Origin: an uncultured Bacteroidales bacterium
GTDB lineage: Bacteria; Bacteroidota; Bacteroidia; Bacteroidales; G3-4614
DNA length: 55,477 nt
Reading direction: 5' to 3'
NCBI GenBank assembly: GCA_949297125.1
Contig: CASFRS010000002.1
Span: forward strand, 1 to 55,477
The notes under the pieces are model-generated. The model was not told the DNA's origin. It saw only the letters and a program-made list of their open reading frames with translations, and searched no databases. A program made the position numbers and the translations under genes. Shown here in pieces: positions 15,766-24,152 of this stretch; the stretch's first letter is position 1, and every line of letters starts with the position of its first letter.

Positions 15766-16953
15766 TTAGTCGAGTATTTCGGTTATCTGACCGGAACCTA
15801 CCGTACGGCCACCTTCGCGGATAGCGAAACGCAGACCTACGCTGCAAGCAACCGGGTAGATGAGCTTAACCTTGATATTAACGTGGTCGCCCGGCATAAC
15901 CATCTCAGTTCCTTCGGGAAGGGTAATCTCACCGGTAACATCCAAGGTACGGATGTAGAACTGGGGACGGTAGTTGTTGTGGAACGGAGTGTGGCGTCCA
16001 CCTTCTTTTTCGGTAAGCACGTATATCTGAGCCTTGAACTCCGAGTGGGGTTTAACCTGTCCCGGGTGGCATATTACCATACCGCGCTTGATTTCGTTCT
16101 TGTCGATACCGCGGAGCAACAGACCTACGTTGTCGCCGGCCTCACCCTGGGCGAGGAGTTTGCGGAACATCTCGACACCGGTTACAACAGACTTCTTGCC
16201 TTCTGCACCGAGACCGATTATCTGAACTTCGTCGCCGACCTTGATAACACCGGTTTCGATACGGCCGGTAGCAACAGTACCGCGGCCGGTAATCGAGAAT
16301 ACGTCCTCAACCGGCATCAGGAACGGTTTGTCAACGTCGCGCTCGGGCAGCGGAATCCACTCGTCTACGGCGTTCATGAGCTCCATGATCTTCTCTTCCC
16401 ACTGGGGTTCGCCGTTGAGGGCGCCGAGAGCGGAACCACGGATAACCGGGGTGTTGTCGCCGTCGTATTCGTAAGAAGAAAGGAGGTCTCTCATCTCCAT
16501 TTCCACGAGTTCCAATATCTCTTCGTCATCAACCATATCGCACTTGTTCATGAACACAACGATACGGGGAACGTTCACCTGACGGGCCAGAAGGATGTGC
16601 TCGCGGGTCTGGGGCATCGGACCGTCGGTAGCAGCAACCACAACTATTGCACCGTCCATCTGGGCAGCACCGGTAACCATGTTCTTTACATAGTCGGCGT
16701 GTCCCGGGCAGTCAACGTGAGCGTAGTGGCGTTTTTCGGTCTCGTACTCAACGTGAGCGGTGTTGATGGTTATACCTCTCTCTTTTTCCTCCGGAGCGTT
16801 GTCGATCTGGTCGAACGACTTCTTTTCGGACAAGCCCTTCTTTGAAAGAACTTCGGTTATAGCAGCGGTCAAAGTAGTCTTACCATGGTCCACATGACCT
16901 ATCGTACCGATATTTACGTGGGGCTTAGTACGTTTAAATTCTTCTTTAGCCAT
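15766..16953 (-). CDS. tuf: Elongation factor Tu
   Basis: 395 aa. The G1 motif GHVDHGKTT is at residues 19-27, followed by the effector-loop segment [17 protein letters not shown]3 [13 protein letters not shown]4 NKCD and G5 SALGA. Domains 2 and 3 continue with [20 protein letters not shown] and [21 protein letters not shown]-Tu brings aminoacyl-tRNA to the ribosome. It is flanked by three tRNA genes upstream and tRNA-Trp downstream, so tRNA and EF-Tu expression are probably linked. Confidence 0.99.
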   Translation of the reverse strand: MAKEEFKRTKPHVNIGTIGHVDHGKTTLTAAITEVLSKKGLSEKKSFDQIDNAPEEKERGITINTAHVEYETEKRHYAHVDCPGHADYVKNMVTGAAQMDGAIVVVAATDGPMPQTREHILLARQVNVPRIVVFMNKCDMVDDEEILELVEMEMRDLLSSYEYDGDNTPVIRGSALGALNGEPQWEEKIMELMNAVDEWIPLPERDVDKPFLMPVEDVFSITGRGTVATGRIETGVIKVGDEVQIIGLGAEGKKSVVTGVEMFRKLLAQGEAGDNVGLLLRGIDKNEIKRGMVICHPGQVKPHSEFKAQIYVLTEKEGGRHTPFHNNYRPQFYIRTLDVTGEITLPEGTEMVMPGDHVNIKVKLIYPVACSVGLRFAIREGGRTVGSGQITEILD

Positions 16954-17033
16954 AGTTGTTATTGTTAAATGATTAGCTTCTAAAATGTTAATTCAAGCAA
17001 ATAAAAATATGCTCCGACATACTCCGAGCATAG

Positions 17034-17105
<72 letters not shown>

Positions 17106-17119
17106 AATTTCAAAAAAAG

Positions 17120-17192
17120 AGCGGGAAACGGGACTCAAACCCGCGACCCTCAGCTTGGAAGGCTGATGCTCTATCGACTGAGCTATTCCCGC
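17120..17192 (-). tRNA. tRNA-Gly (anticodon TCC)
   Basis: Read leftward from 17192. The anticodon stem TCAGC/GCTGA holds the loop CTTCCAA, giving TCC. The acceptor GCGGGAA pairs fully with TTCCCGC, and the T arm is GCGGG-TTTGAGT-CCCGT with one mismatch. It lies 14 bases upstream of tRNA-Thr. Confidence 0.95.
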
Positions 17193-17203
17193 AAAAAAAT
17201 CCG

Positions 17204-17286
17204 TGGGCGAAGATGGATTCGAACCACCGAAGTCGTAAGACAGCAGATTTACAGTCTGCCCCATTTGGCCACTCTGGTATTCGCCC
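17204..17286 (-). tRNA. tRNA-Tyr (anticodon GTA)
   Basis: Read leftward from 17286. The acceptor GGGCGAA/TTCGCCC is perfect. The anticodon stem CAGAC/(A)TCTG frames the loop CTGTAAA, giving GTA. The extra length (83 bases) comes from the long variable arm expected of bacterial tRNA-Tyr. The T arm is GGTGG-TTCGAAT-CCATC. Confidence 0.95.
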
Positions 17287-17420
17287 TCGAACCTGCCTTC
17301 CGGAAACTCCGCATCCTTCTTGCAGGCGCATATCCGTCCGGACCTTGTCCGCAGCACCCCGCCGCCCCGTACGCCGGCTCTCCGGCAGGCAGCATCGTTT
17401 TTTCTACTGCGAAACGGGTG

Positions 17421-17428
17421 CAAATTTA
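17421..17428 (-). promoter_or_regulatory. Bacteroidetes-type -7 element ahead of the tRNA-tuf operon
   Basis: On the minus strand the sequence is TAAATTTG, an exact TAnnTTTG. It lies in the 182-base gap between hpf and tRNA-Tyr, with transcription expected to start near 17414. The -33 region is T-rich (TTTT/TTTC) and not an exact TTTG, so confidence is moderate. Confidence 0.5.
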
Positions 17429-17468
17429 GACATAAAATCCGAACTGAAAAAATATTTTGGTGTTTTTT

Positions 17469-17771
17469 TTATTTACCCCTTGTTTTTTCCTTGTTCTTCT
17501 GCAACTGTTTGACAAGCGCATCTATCGCATTATCAATGGCTTCCTCAAACGTATCGGCCACTTTCTGCGAGTAGATGTCATCGGCGCGCGGAACCAATAA
17601 TTTTATCGAAGCCTCCTTGTTCATCGACGTCTCGGGCTTCACCACCTTCAAAACCACCTCTGCCGAAGTTATCCCGTCGCAGTATTTTTCCAACTTGTTT
17701 ACCTTTTTCTCGATAAAAGCCTGCAGTTGGGCCGTAGCATCGAAATGAATCGACTGAATCTTAATATCCAT
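17469..17771 (-). CDS. hpf: Ribosome hibernation-promoting factor, short form (HPF/RaiA family)
   Basis: 100 aa. The start MDIKIQSIHFDATAQLQAFI and the segment VNKLEKYCDGITSAEVVLKV match the HPF/YfiA fold, and the basic C-terminus KQLQKNKEKTRGK ends without the long-form dimerisation domain. The protein binds the small-subunit decoding channel and silences or stores ribosomes in slow growth. The start codon overlaps the end of the upstream recombinase gene by 11 bases, so the two are co-translated. Confidence 0.93.
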   Translation of the reverse strand: MDIKIQSIHFDATAQLQAFIEKKVNKLEKYCDGITSAEVVLKVVKPETSMNKEASIKLLVPRADDIYSQKVADTFEEAIDNAIDALVKQLQKNKEKTRGK

Positions 17772-18675
17772 AATTACCTCCTTTTTTTATCGCCCTCGGA
17801 TGGGCATGTTTATAATTCGCCTTCAGCTCCTCGAACGTAATATGCGTATACACCTGCGTAGAGGCCAGCGAATCATGGCCCAACAGTTCCTTTACGCTGT
17901 CCAGCCCGGCACCGTTGTTGAGCATGGCCGATGCAAACGTATGCCTCAGCACATGGGGGCTGCACTTTGAAAGCGTGGTCTGTTCGCCGAGCATACGCGT
18001 TACCACCCTGTAAACCAGCCCCGGATAAAGCGGTTCGCCGTTATCCCGCACGAACAGGGTACGGCATGCCGCCCCGCCGGTTACCTTGTCGCGCGCCCTC
18101 AGATACTCTTCCAGCTCGCGCCGCAGCTCCTCGCCGAAAGGCACAATACGCTGCTTGTTGCGTTTTCCGGTTACCCTCAATGTGTTCGATGCCAGGTCCG
18201 CATCCCCGTCGCGGAGGGCAATCAGTTCGGCACGCCTTATGCCTGTATGGTACAGCAGCGACACTATCAGCCTGTCGCGCACTTCGGCGAACGACGGGCC
18301 GTCCTGCGGAGCATCCAGAATGGCATCCATGTCCGACTGCTTTACGAAAACCGGCAGCGTCTTGCCCCCCCTCGGCTTGCTCACCCCTTCGGCCGGAGAA
18401 GCCTCCATGCGCCCCTCCTTTACAAGGTAACGGTAGAATGCACGCAGCGACGAAAGTTTCCGCCCGGCCGACCTGGCCGTTTCGCCCGCCTCCATAAGCG
18501 ACGAAACGAACCCGCGCACAAGCGGCGTATCGGCCGAGAGCAAATCGGCCTCGCCCCCCGTTCGCGCTTCAAGGTAGGCAGCGAACTGCTTCAGGTCGTT
18601 TCCATAAGACAAAACGGTATGAGAAGAGTAATTCTTCTCATACCGCATATACTTTAAGAAAGAATCTACACACAT
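17761..18675 (-). CDS. Tyrosine recombinase XerC-like
   Basis: 304 aa from the ATG at 18675; a longer frame exists, but this start gives the usual MxxDSFLxYLRYExNYS opening. The N-terminal SAM-like domain spans about 1-95. The catalytic set is complete: R147 (HTGIRRAEL), K171 (TGKRNKQR), H241 and R244 (HVLRHTF), H267 (LLGHDSLASTQ) and the nucleophile Y276 (VYTH). In this conserved rpsU-recombinase-hpf-tuf arrangement it is a housekeeping chromosome-dimer-resolution type enzyme, not a phage integrase, but whether it acts as XerC, XerD or something else is not shown here. Confidence 0.9.
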   Translation of the reverse strand: MCVDSFLKYMRYEKNYSSHTVLSYGNDLKQFAAYLEARTGGEADLLSADTPLVRGFVSSLMEAGETARSAGRKLSSLRAFYRYLVKEGRMEASPAEGVSKPRGGKTLPVFVKQSDMDAILDAPQDGPSFAEVRDRLIVSLLYHTGIRRAELIALRDGDADLASNTLRVTGKRNKQRIVPFGEELRRELEEYLRARDKVTGGAACRTLFVRDNGEPLYPGLVYRVVTRMLGEQTTLSKCSPHVLRHTFASAMLNNGAGLDSVKELLGHDSLASTQVYTHITFEELKANYKHAHPRAIKKGGNYGY

Positions 18676-18752
18676 CACAGCGTCGCTTCTAAACATCGGA
18701 CGCTACGAATGTAACCATAAATTCTTAACCGTGCAATACTTTGCAGACTTTT

Positions 18753-18944
18753 TTAATCCTCCTGCTGCTGAAGTTTCTGGACATAGATGGCACGCATCAT
18801 CTTCTTTCTGTTGGTTACAGAAGGCTTCTCGAAAGCCTGACGGCTGCGCAACTCCTTTACGATGCCGGTCTTTTCGTATTTCCTTTTGAATTTCTTCAAC
18901 GCCCTCTCGATGTTGTCGCCTTCTTTTACAGGTACTATAATCAT
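18753..18944 (-). CDS. rpsU: 30S ribosomal protein S21 (bS21)
   Basis: 63 aa from the ATG at 18944. The sequence MIIVPVKEGDNIERALKKFK followed by a basic KYEKTGIVKELRSRQ and KPSVTNRKKM is typical S21. S21 sits near the anti-Shine-Dalgarno end of 16S rRNA; in Bacteroidetes it helps to hide that sequence, in line with their weak use of Shine-Dalgarno sites. It is the first gene after a strong promoter and precedes the recombinase by about 77 bases. Confidence 0.96.
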   Translation of the reverse strand: MIIVPVKEGDNIERALKKFKRKYEKTGIVKELRSRQAFEKPSVTNRKKMMRAIYVQKLQQQED

Positions 18945-18986
18945 GGTATTATCTTTTAAATAATTGTTTTTCGCACAAATGCGGTG

Positions 18987-19017
18987 CAAAATTACACATA
19001 CTTTCGCTAAATCCAAA
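18987..19017 (-). promoter_or_regulatory. Promoter of rpsU (TTTG-N19-TAATTTTG)
   Basis: On the minus strand TTTG (19017-19014), 19 bases, then TAATTTTG (18994-18987) match the Bacteroidetes housekeeping promoter exactly. Transcription should start near 18980, leaving a leader of about 36 bases before the rpsU ATG at 18944. Confidence 0.78.
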
Positions 19018-19073
19018 TCTTTTCAGCTATTTTTTTTCAGAACCAGCAGGTTCGGCCCGCATCCGGACATGCG

Positions 19074-19107
19074 GCCGAAGGGGCAACGCAAATCGCCGCC
19101 CTTCGGC
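19074..19107 (-). terminator. Hairpin after the T9SS beta-propeller gene
   Basis: GCCGAAGGG (19074-19082) pairs perfectly with CCCTTCGGC (19099-19107) across a 16-base loop, 38 bases past the stop of the gene at 19145. No T-run follows on the minus strand, so it may only stabilise the 3' end. Confidence 0.45.
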
Positions 19108-19144
19108 TGCACACGTTTCCTCCAGGGCTGACCGATACACTAAG

Positions 19145-20500
19145 TCAGCGCAAAACCACCTTCTTCACGCACTGCCAGCCATCGCCCGAAACCCGCACTA
19201 CCGCCAGCCCGCCGCCATTTCCGGCATAGCCTCCCAGGTCGATACGGGCATCTGCCGTCCCGGCTGCATACGCACGCGACACTATTATCCGCCCGTCCAT
19301 GGAGCAAACCTCAACACCCGTAATCCCGGCATCGGCCGAAAGGACCGTAAGCACACCGCCTGACACAGTTACACCAACCTGACGATCTGCTCCTGCCGCC
19401 GTCTGCACCACCCCCGACAAATCGGGTTCGAGTGCAATAACATCGGAAAACTCCCCGTTCTCGAAGCGATAAAGGACATCGTCCGTGCTGTAAACCCAGA
19501 CGACATCCCCCTCGCAATAAATCGACCGCGCATTATCGTACCGCGGAGAAGTGTATGCAGTAAACCCCGTCCCGTCGTATTTCAACAACACGTCGGCAGA
19601 AGTAAACCATATGTTCCCCGATGCATCCGCCTCGCAGGCCGTATAAAAGGAATCGGGTATATCGTCGCGGTTCCCCGACCAGTACCAGGTATCCGTTGCC
19701 GAGGACTGGTTATAACAATGTATCCCGTTGTCGCGCACATACCATATGTTGTCGTTGTCATCTACCGCAAGCGACGTGGCCGACACCTTCTCTCCGTCCT
19801 TCTCCATACAGAGCACGAACTCCATATTCTCCTCGGGCGTAAGTTTCATCAAATACGAAGGGTAACCCATGGCACCCGGGACATCAGCGTGTTGCCCGTT
19901 GCAGGTCATCCAAAGAGTCCCGCTGCTGTCGAAGGCCATATCCGTTATATACCAGCCTACAGGTGCGGACATCATACAAAAGGACTTGATATCCCACTGA
20001 TAATACTCCCCCCCATAAACCGGATAAGGCTTTGCATACCTCTGGTTTGAACCCATATAAACCTCTTCGCCGTCGAAAGCTATTGCATAGCAGAAGTCAA
20101 GATAAAGGGTGGTAAGGGAATTGCCGAGCCTATACAGGCGCATCGCCCCGTCGCTCTCCTTATACAGATACGCTCCGTATTCATAAGTAGAGAACCAAAG
20201 GGCGCCATTCTGCGACGCCACCGATATTATAGTGGCATCTTCCGGAATACCGACCTCCGTATTGCAAAGGTACACCTTGCCGCTCCCCCTGTCGTAGCGC
20301 AACAGCCCGTCGCTTCCTGCAATCCAGAAACACCCGTTCCTCTCGGCTATACGGTTTGAATACTCTTCAAACTCCATTTCAAAAATATCGGCATAGTTAT
20401 AAACCGGGTCATGACTCCACTCCGAACCTTGTGCCTGCGCCGAAAAACAGGCAACGATAGAAAAAAATGCAGCAAAACAAAAAGTATAAAATGTTTTCAT
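19145..20500 (-). CDS. Secreted beta-propeller protein with T9SS type A sorting domain
   Basis: 451 aa. Residues 1-23 are a signal peptide ending AQAQG. The middle is made of repeated blades of the two-component-regulator-propeller kind, each with a G-x-(L/I)-W-x-(S/T/A/C) core: GCFWIAGSDGLLRYD, GALWFSTYEYGAYLY, GTLWMTCNG, DNIWYVRDNGIHCYN, GNIWFTSADVLLKYDGTGFT. The last 75 residues match the type A T9SS C-terminal domain (EVCSMDGRIIVSRA, then GGGLAVVRVSGDGWQCVKKV), so the product is probably exported across the outer membrane and surface-anchored or released. It is not a histidine kinase: no kinase part follows. Its ligand is unknown. It stands alone, with its own promoter candidate. Confidence 0.85.
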   Translation of the reverse strand: MKTFYTFCFAAFFSIVACFSAQAQGSEWSHDPVYNYADIFEMEFEEYSNRIAERNGCFWIAGSDGLLRYDRGSGKVYLCNTEVGIPEDATIISVASQNGALWFSTYEYGAYLYKESDGAMRLYRLGNSLTTLYLDFCYAIAFDGEEVYMGSNQRYAKPYPVYGGEYYQWDIKSFCMMSAPVGWYITDMAFDSSGTLWMTCNGQHADVPGAMGYPSYLMKLTPEENMEFVLCMEKDGEKVSATSLAVDDNDNIWYVRDNGIHCYNQSSATDTWYWSGNRDDIPDSFYTACEADASGNIWFTSADVLLKYDGTGFTAYTSPRYDNARSIYCEGDVVWVYSTDDVLYRFENGEFSDVIALEPDLSGVVQTAAGADRQVGVTVSGGVLTVLSADAGITGVEVCSMDGRIIVSRAYAAGTADARIDLGGYAGNGGGLAVVRVSGDGWQCVKKVVLR

Positions 20501-20548
20501 AGGCTATATATTTTATAAATTAAAATCCAACGTCGGGAACACAAGTTA

Positions 20549-20556
20549 CAAACTTA
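20549..20556 (-). promoter_or_regulatory. -7 element ahead of the beta-propeller gene
   Basis: The minus strand reads TAAGTTTG, an exact TAnnTTTG, with transcription expected near 20542, about 42 bases before the ATG at 20500. No exact TTTG lies at the usual upstream distance. Confidence 0.45.
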
Positions 20557-20776
20557 TTTTGCTAAGATAACACTTCTTTTAAAAAACAAAATAAATAAGC
20601 ATTTTTTTAACATTGTTTCTAAAAACCGCCGCTGTCGATTATCTTTTATTCCCTGGCCGGGCTCGTGCGTTGGCCGGGATTTACACTCCGCCCGAACAAA
20701 AATTTGTCTCGCTCCCGCCTTTCACTTCTTTGACTTGCCGTCGAAGACAGGATGCGGCTCGGCATAGACAAATAAA

Positions 20777-20808
20777 TTTGTCTCTGCTCTCGCCTTTCAC
20801 TATCTTTG
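20777..20808 (+). promoter_or_regulatory. Promoter copy 1 of the tandem repeat (TTTG-N20-TATCTTTG)
   Basis: TTTG at 20777-20780 and TATCTTTG at 20801-20808 match the Bacteroidetes -33/-7 consensus exactly. It points toward pepP, with a predicted start near 20815 and a leader of about 200 bases that would contain the later repeat units. Confidence 0.65.
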
Positions 20809-20852
20809 ACTTGCCGTCGAAGACAGGATGCGGCTCGGCATAGTCAAATAAA

Positions 20853-20884
20853 TTTGCCTCTGCTCTCGCCTTTCACTATCTTTG
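20853..20884 (+). promoter_or_regulatory. Promoter copy 2 of the tandem repeat (TTTG-N20-TATCTTTG)
   Basis: TTTG at 20853-20856 and TATCTTTG at 20877-20884, the same spacing as copy 1. A weaker third version, GTTG ... TGTCTTTG (20934-20964), is closest to pepP and has the key A of the -7 element changed to G. Confidence 0.7.
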
Positions 20885-21011
20885 CCGTAGAACGGCGAAA
20901 ACAAGCTGCACTCGGCATAGCCGAACCTTATGGGTTGTCTCTGCCCTCGTTTGCATTGTCTTTGCCGTAGAACGGCGAAAACAGGCTGCAACAACGAGCA
21001 TATACGGAAAA

Positions 21012-22799
21012 ATGGCAAACTGCATTATAGAGGAAAGGCTGGAAAGGCTACGCACAGAAATGAAGAGGTGCGGCATCGACACATATATAGTATCAGACCG
21101 CGACCCGCACATGAGCGAATACCCGCCCGAAAGGTGGAAGACCCGAAAATGGATTTCGGGATTCAGCGGTTCGGCAGGCACGGCGGTAATAACGCACGGC
21201 AAAGCCGCCGTATGGAGCGACTCCCGCTACTTCATACAGGCCGAAGCGCAGCTCGCCGGCACAGAATATCACTTTTTCAAAGAGGGACTCCCCGCAACCC
21301 CCGACATGTACGAATGGGCGGCATGCGAAACCGAGCCGACGGGGACAGTTGCAATAGACGACAAGACAATCTCCTACACCGACGGAGAAAAAATAAAGGA
21401 ATATATGGCAACCAAAGGGATAAAAACAGTATTCGGATTCGACCCGTTCGATACGATATGGGACGGACGCCCGACAATCCCCGACGGCAAAGCATACGAA
21501 TACCCGCTCCAATACTCGGGAGAAGAATTTTCCGACCGACGCCTGCGACTTTTAAGCGAAGCAGAAGCAAAAGACGCCGATGCCGTACTTCTCGCCACCC
21601 TCGACGACACGGCATGGAGTTTCAACATACGGGGATGCGACATCCCCTACAACCCGGTAACGGTAGCATACGGCTATATAAGCCGCTGCGAAAACGTACT
21701 CTTCATCGACGAAGCGAAAACCGACGCCGCACTGAAGGAATACCTCAACCGCAACGGCATAACAACCATGCCGTACGCGGCGATAGAAGAGTACTTGCAA
21801 AACCTGCCGGAAGGGGAACATGTCCTTGCCGATCCCGACCGCACCAACCACCGGCTCGCATCGATACTTGCAGAAAAAGGAGCGGCAATCTTCGCCGCAT
21901 CGCCCGCAACCCTAATGAAGAGCATAAAAAACGATACGGAAAACGACGGGATACGCAACGCCGTACGGCGCGACGGAGCCGCAATGAGCCAATTCCTCTG
22001 CTGGCTGGACGAGAACATAGGCAAAACACCGATAAGCGAAACAAGCGCAAGCCGCAAACTGCACGAATTCCGTGCCCTACAACCGCTCTTCACCGACGAA
22101 AGTTTCGCCACGATAGCAGGGTATGCCGAGCACGGAGCGATAGTCCACTACTCCGCCACCGAAGAGAGCGACAAAGAGTTGAAGCCCGAAGGTTTCCTGC
22201 TGCTCGACAGCGGAGGGCAATACCTCGACGGCACCACCGACATAACCCGCACCATACCGCTCGGCCCCCTCACCGACGAAGAACGGCGCAACTTCACGGC
22301 AGTACTGAAAGGGCATATCGCCGTAGCCACGGCAGTATTCCCCGCAGGCACGCGCGGTGCGCAAATCGATACGCTGGCAAAAACGGCATTGTGGAAACTG
22401 GGATTGACCTACATGCACGGCACGGGACACGGCATCGGGCACTTCCTTAACGTACACGAAGGGCCGCAAAACATCCGTCCCGACTTCAACCCCACGCCGT
22501 TACGAGCCGGCATGACCATTTCCAACGAACCGGGCGTTTACATAGAAGGAAGCCACGGGATAAGGATAGAAAACATGATACTTGTAAAAAAGCGCGCCGA
22601 TACGGTATTCGGTGAATTTTACGAATTCGAAACGCTTACCCGCTGCCCGATAGACACGAGAGCGATAGAAGTGTCGCAACTCGACGAAGCCGAAAAAGAA
22701 TGGCTCAACAACTACCATGCGGAAACATACACGCAGCTCGCCCCGCTGGTGGACGAAAAAACCCGCCTGTGGCTTGCCGAAAGGTGCGCACCCGTATAG
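21012..22799 (+). CDS. pepP: Xaa-Pro aminopeptidase family peptidase (M24B)
   Basis: 595 aa, the long three-domain form like human XPNPEP1. Two creatinase-like N-terminal domains (about 1-310) precede the pita-bread catalytic domain. All five metal ligands are present with correct spacing: D399 (LLLDSGGQY), D410 (DGTTDITRT), H473 (GTGHGIGHFLN), E506 (SNEPGVY) and E520 (GIRIENM). The family removes an N-terminal residue next to proline, usually in the cytoplasm; no signal peptide is present. It is the first of three plus-strand genes and follows the promoter repeat. Confidence 0.95.
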   Translation: MANCIIEERLERLRTEMKRCGIDTYIVSDRDPHMSEYPPERWKTRKWISGFSGSAGTAVITHGKAAVWSDSRYFIQAEAQLAGTEYHFFKEGLPATPDMYEWAACETEPTGTVAIDDKTISYTDGEKIKEYMATKGIKTVFGFDPFDTIWDGRPTIPDGKAYEYPLQYSGEEFSDRRLRLLSEAEAKDADAVLLATLDDTAWSFNIRGCDIPYNPVTVAYGYISRCENVLFIDEAKTDAALKEYLNRNGITTMPYAAIEEYLQNLPEGEHVLADPDRTNHRLASILAEKGAAIFAASPATLMKSIKNDTENDGIRNAVRRDGAAMSQFLCWLDENIGKTPISETSASRKLHEFRALQPLFTDESFATIAGYAEHGAIVHYSATEESDKELKPEGFLLLDSGGQYLDGTTDITRTIPLGPLTDEERRNFTAVLKGHIAVATAVFPAGTRGAQIDTLAKTALWKLGLTYMHGTGHGIGHFLNVHEGPQNIRPDFNPTPLRAGMTISNEPGVYIEGSHGIRIENMILVKKRADTVFGEFYEFETLTRCPIDTRAIEVSQLDEAEKEWLNNYHAETYTQLAPLVDEKTRLWLAERCAPV

Positions 22800-22841
22800 C
22801 ATACCCAAAAGAAAGAAAACGACAAATAAAAACAAAACGAT

Positions 22842-23354
22842 ATGGCACTAATAAAATCAGTAAGAGGGTTTACCCCGATAATAGGAAAAGAGTGTTACCT
22901 CGCCGACAATGCCACCATAATAGGCGACGTGATAATAGGCGACGAATGCAGCATATGGTTCAACACGGTGCTGCGCGGCGACGTAAACTCGATACGCATA
23001 GGAAACCGCGTAAACATACAGGACGGTTCGGTAATACACACGCTGTACGAGAAATCGGTATCGATACTCGGCGACGACGTATCGATAGGGCATAACGTAA
23101 CGATACACGGAGCCACGATACACGACGGCGCGCTGATAGGAATGGGTTCGGTCGTGCTCGACCATGCCGAAATTGGAGAAGGTGCACTTGTAGCGGCAGG
23201 GTCGGTAGTCCTCGGCAAGACAATAATAAAACCCGGGGAGATGTGGGGAGGCACGCCGGCCAAATTTATAAAAATGGTAAACCCCGAACAGGCAAAAGAG
23301 ATAAACCAGAAGATAGCGAAAAACTATCTGATGTACTCGAAGTGGTACGAATAA
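22842..23354 (+). CDS. Gamma-carbonic anhydrase family protein (left-handed beta-helix)
   Basis: 170 aa of hexapeptide repeats (such as IIGDVIIGDECSIW and IGEGALVAAGSVVL). The trimeric gamma-carbonic-anhydrase metal histidines are present: H66 (DGSVIHT), H84 (IGHNVTI) and H89 (IHGATI). R45 and D47 (LRGDVNSIRIG) and Q60/D61 also match the family. Members hydrate CO2 or, in many cases, have no proven activity. It follows pepP by 42 bases and precedes radC by 13, so the three are probably one transcript. Annotated as a transferase in some genomes because of the fold; no acyltransferase site is seen. Confidence 0.9.
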   Translation: MALIKSVRGFTPIIGKECYLADNATIIGDVIIGDECSIWFNTVLRGDVNSIRIGNRVNIQDGSVIHTLYEKSVSILGDDVSIGHNVTIHGATIHDGALIGMGSVVLDHAEIGEGALVAAGSVVLGKTIIKPGEMWGGTPAKFIKMVNPEQAKEINQKIAKNYLMYSKWYE

Positions 23355-23367
23355 GCAAATACCGCAG

Positions 23368-24066
23368 ATGAACCCCAAAGACAAACTGTCGATAACCGAC
23401 TGGGCACTGGAAGACCGCCCGCGCGAAAAAATGATGACGAAAGGCATCCGCGCCCTCTCCGACGCCGAGCTGATAGCCATACTCATCGGGTCGGGCAACA
23501 AGAACGAAACAGCCGTAGAGTTGTCGCAGAGAATCCTCAACAGCGTAAACGGGAAACTCTCCGACCTCGGGCGAATGACGGTACAGGAGCTGACGGCCGG
23601 ATTCAACGGGATAGGGGAGGCGAAAGCCATAAGCATCCTTGCAGCGGCGGAGCTCGGACGCCGTCGCAAGGCTGAGGATGTATCGCTGCCAAACAGAATC
23701 TGTTCCAGCCGCGATGCCTATTCGTACATATACCCGAGGCTTGCCGACCTGCCGCAGGAAGAGTTCTGGGTTATCCTGCTCAACAACGGCAACCGCATAA
23801 CCGACTCGTTCAGGGTAAGCCAGGGGGCGATAAACGCCACGCTCGTGGATATAAAACTTATAATGAAACCGGCAATAGCCAGGCTGGCCCGTTCCATAAT
23901 GGTATGCCACAACCACCCGTCGGGAAACCTCAACCCGAGCAAAGCCGACATGGAGCTTACCGGGCGGATAAAGGCCGCAGCGGCACTGTTCGATATAAAG
24001 CTGCTCGACCACATCATAATAGGGAACGAAACCTATATGAGTTTCGCCGACAGCGGCATGCTGTAA
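23368..24066 (+). CDS. radC: RadC family JAB-domain protein
   Basis: 232 aa. The N-terminal part has a helix-hairpin-helix-like region (LSDAELIAILIGSG, FNGIGEAKAISILAAAELG). The C-terminal MPN/JAB domain has the zinc motif H-x-H-P-S-G ... S-x-x-D in CHNHPSGNLNPSKADME. Long named as DNA repair proteins, RadC members have an unclear biochemical role. This is a chromosomal, full-length copy, not a mobile-element RadC, judging from the neighbouring housekeeping genes. Confidence 0.95.
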   Translation: MNPKDKLSITDWALEDRPREKMMTKGIRALSDAELIAILIGSGNKNETAVELSQRILNSVNGKLSDLGRMTVQELTAGFNGIGEAKAISILAAAELGRRRKAEDVSLPNRICSSRDAYSYIYPRLADLPQEEFWVILLNNGNRITDSFRVSQGAINATLVDIKLIMKPAIARLARSIMVCHNHPSGNLNPSKADMELTGRIKAAAALFDIKLLDHIIIGNETYMSFADSGML

Positions 24067-24070
24067 GCCC

Positions 24071-24095
24071 GGCGGCAGGGAAGGCGCATGCCGCC
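24071..24095. terminator. Inverted repeat between convergent radC and the purF paralogue
   Basis: GGCGGCA (24071-24077) pairs with TGCCGCC (24089-24095) over an 11-base loop, five bases after the radC stop. No T-run follows on either strand, so it is at best a weak terminator for the two facing genes. Confidence 0.35.
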
Positions 24096-24152
24096 AGCAA
24101 CCGGGAACGGCGCGGGCGGCGGAAGCTGCGGCAGGGAGGGTACGGCGAGGTG

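Larger units (their letters stand above)
20657..20990 (+). repeat. Tandem repeat of about 76 bases, each unit carrying a Bacteroidetes promoter
   Basis: This fills most of the 511-base gap before pepP. Units 20733-20808 and 20809-20884 are 76 bases each and differ at two positions. A degenerate unit precedes them (ending at 20732) and a diverged 80-base unit follows (20885-20964); 20885-20909 and 20965-20989 also match at 24 of 25 bases. Each unit ends in a TTTG-N20-TATCTTTG arrangement or a decayed version of it. Short inverted repeats (CCGTagaACGG, or GTCgaaGAC) follow each -7 element at the expected transcription start. The rest of the gap, 20501-20656, is AT-rich with nothing else recognised. 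Confidence 0.85.

Noticed and set aside
17761..18675. A possible phage or transposon integrase
   Set aside because: Although it is a full tyrosine recombinase and tRNA genes lie nearby, there are no attachment-site repeats or mobile genes, and the rpsU-recombinase-hpf-tuf order is a standard Bacteroidetes core arrangement.
19030..19055. A terminator-like hairpin with an eight-base homopolymer near the rpsU promoter
   Set aside because: The stem GAACC/GGTTC is followed by A, not T, on the minus strand, and the T-run precedes the stem on the plus strand, so it has the wrong polarity for either direction.
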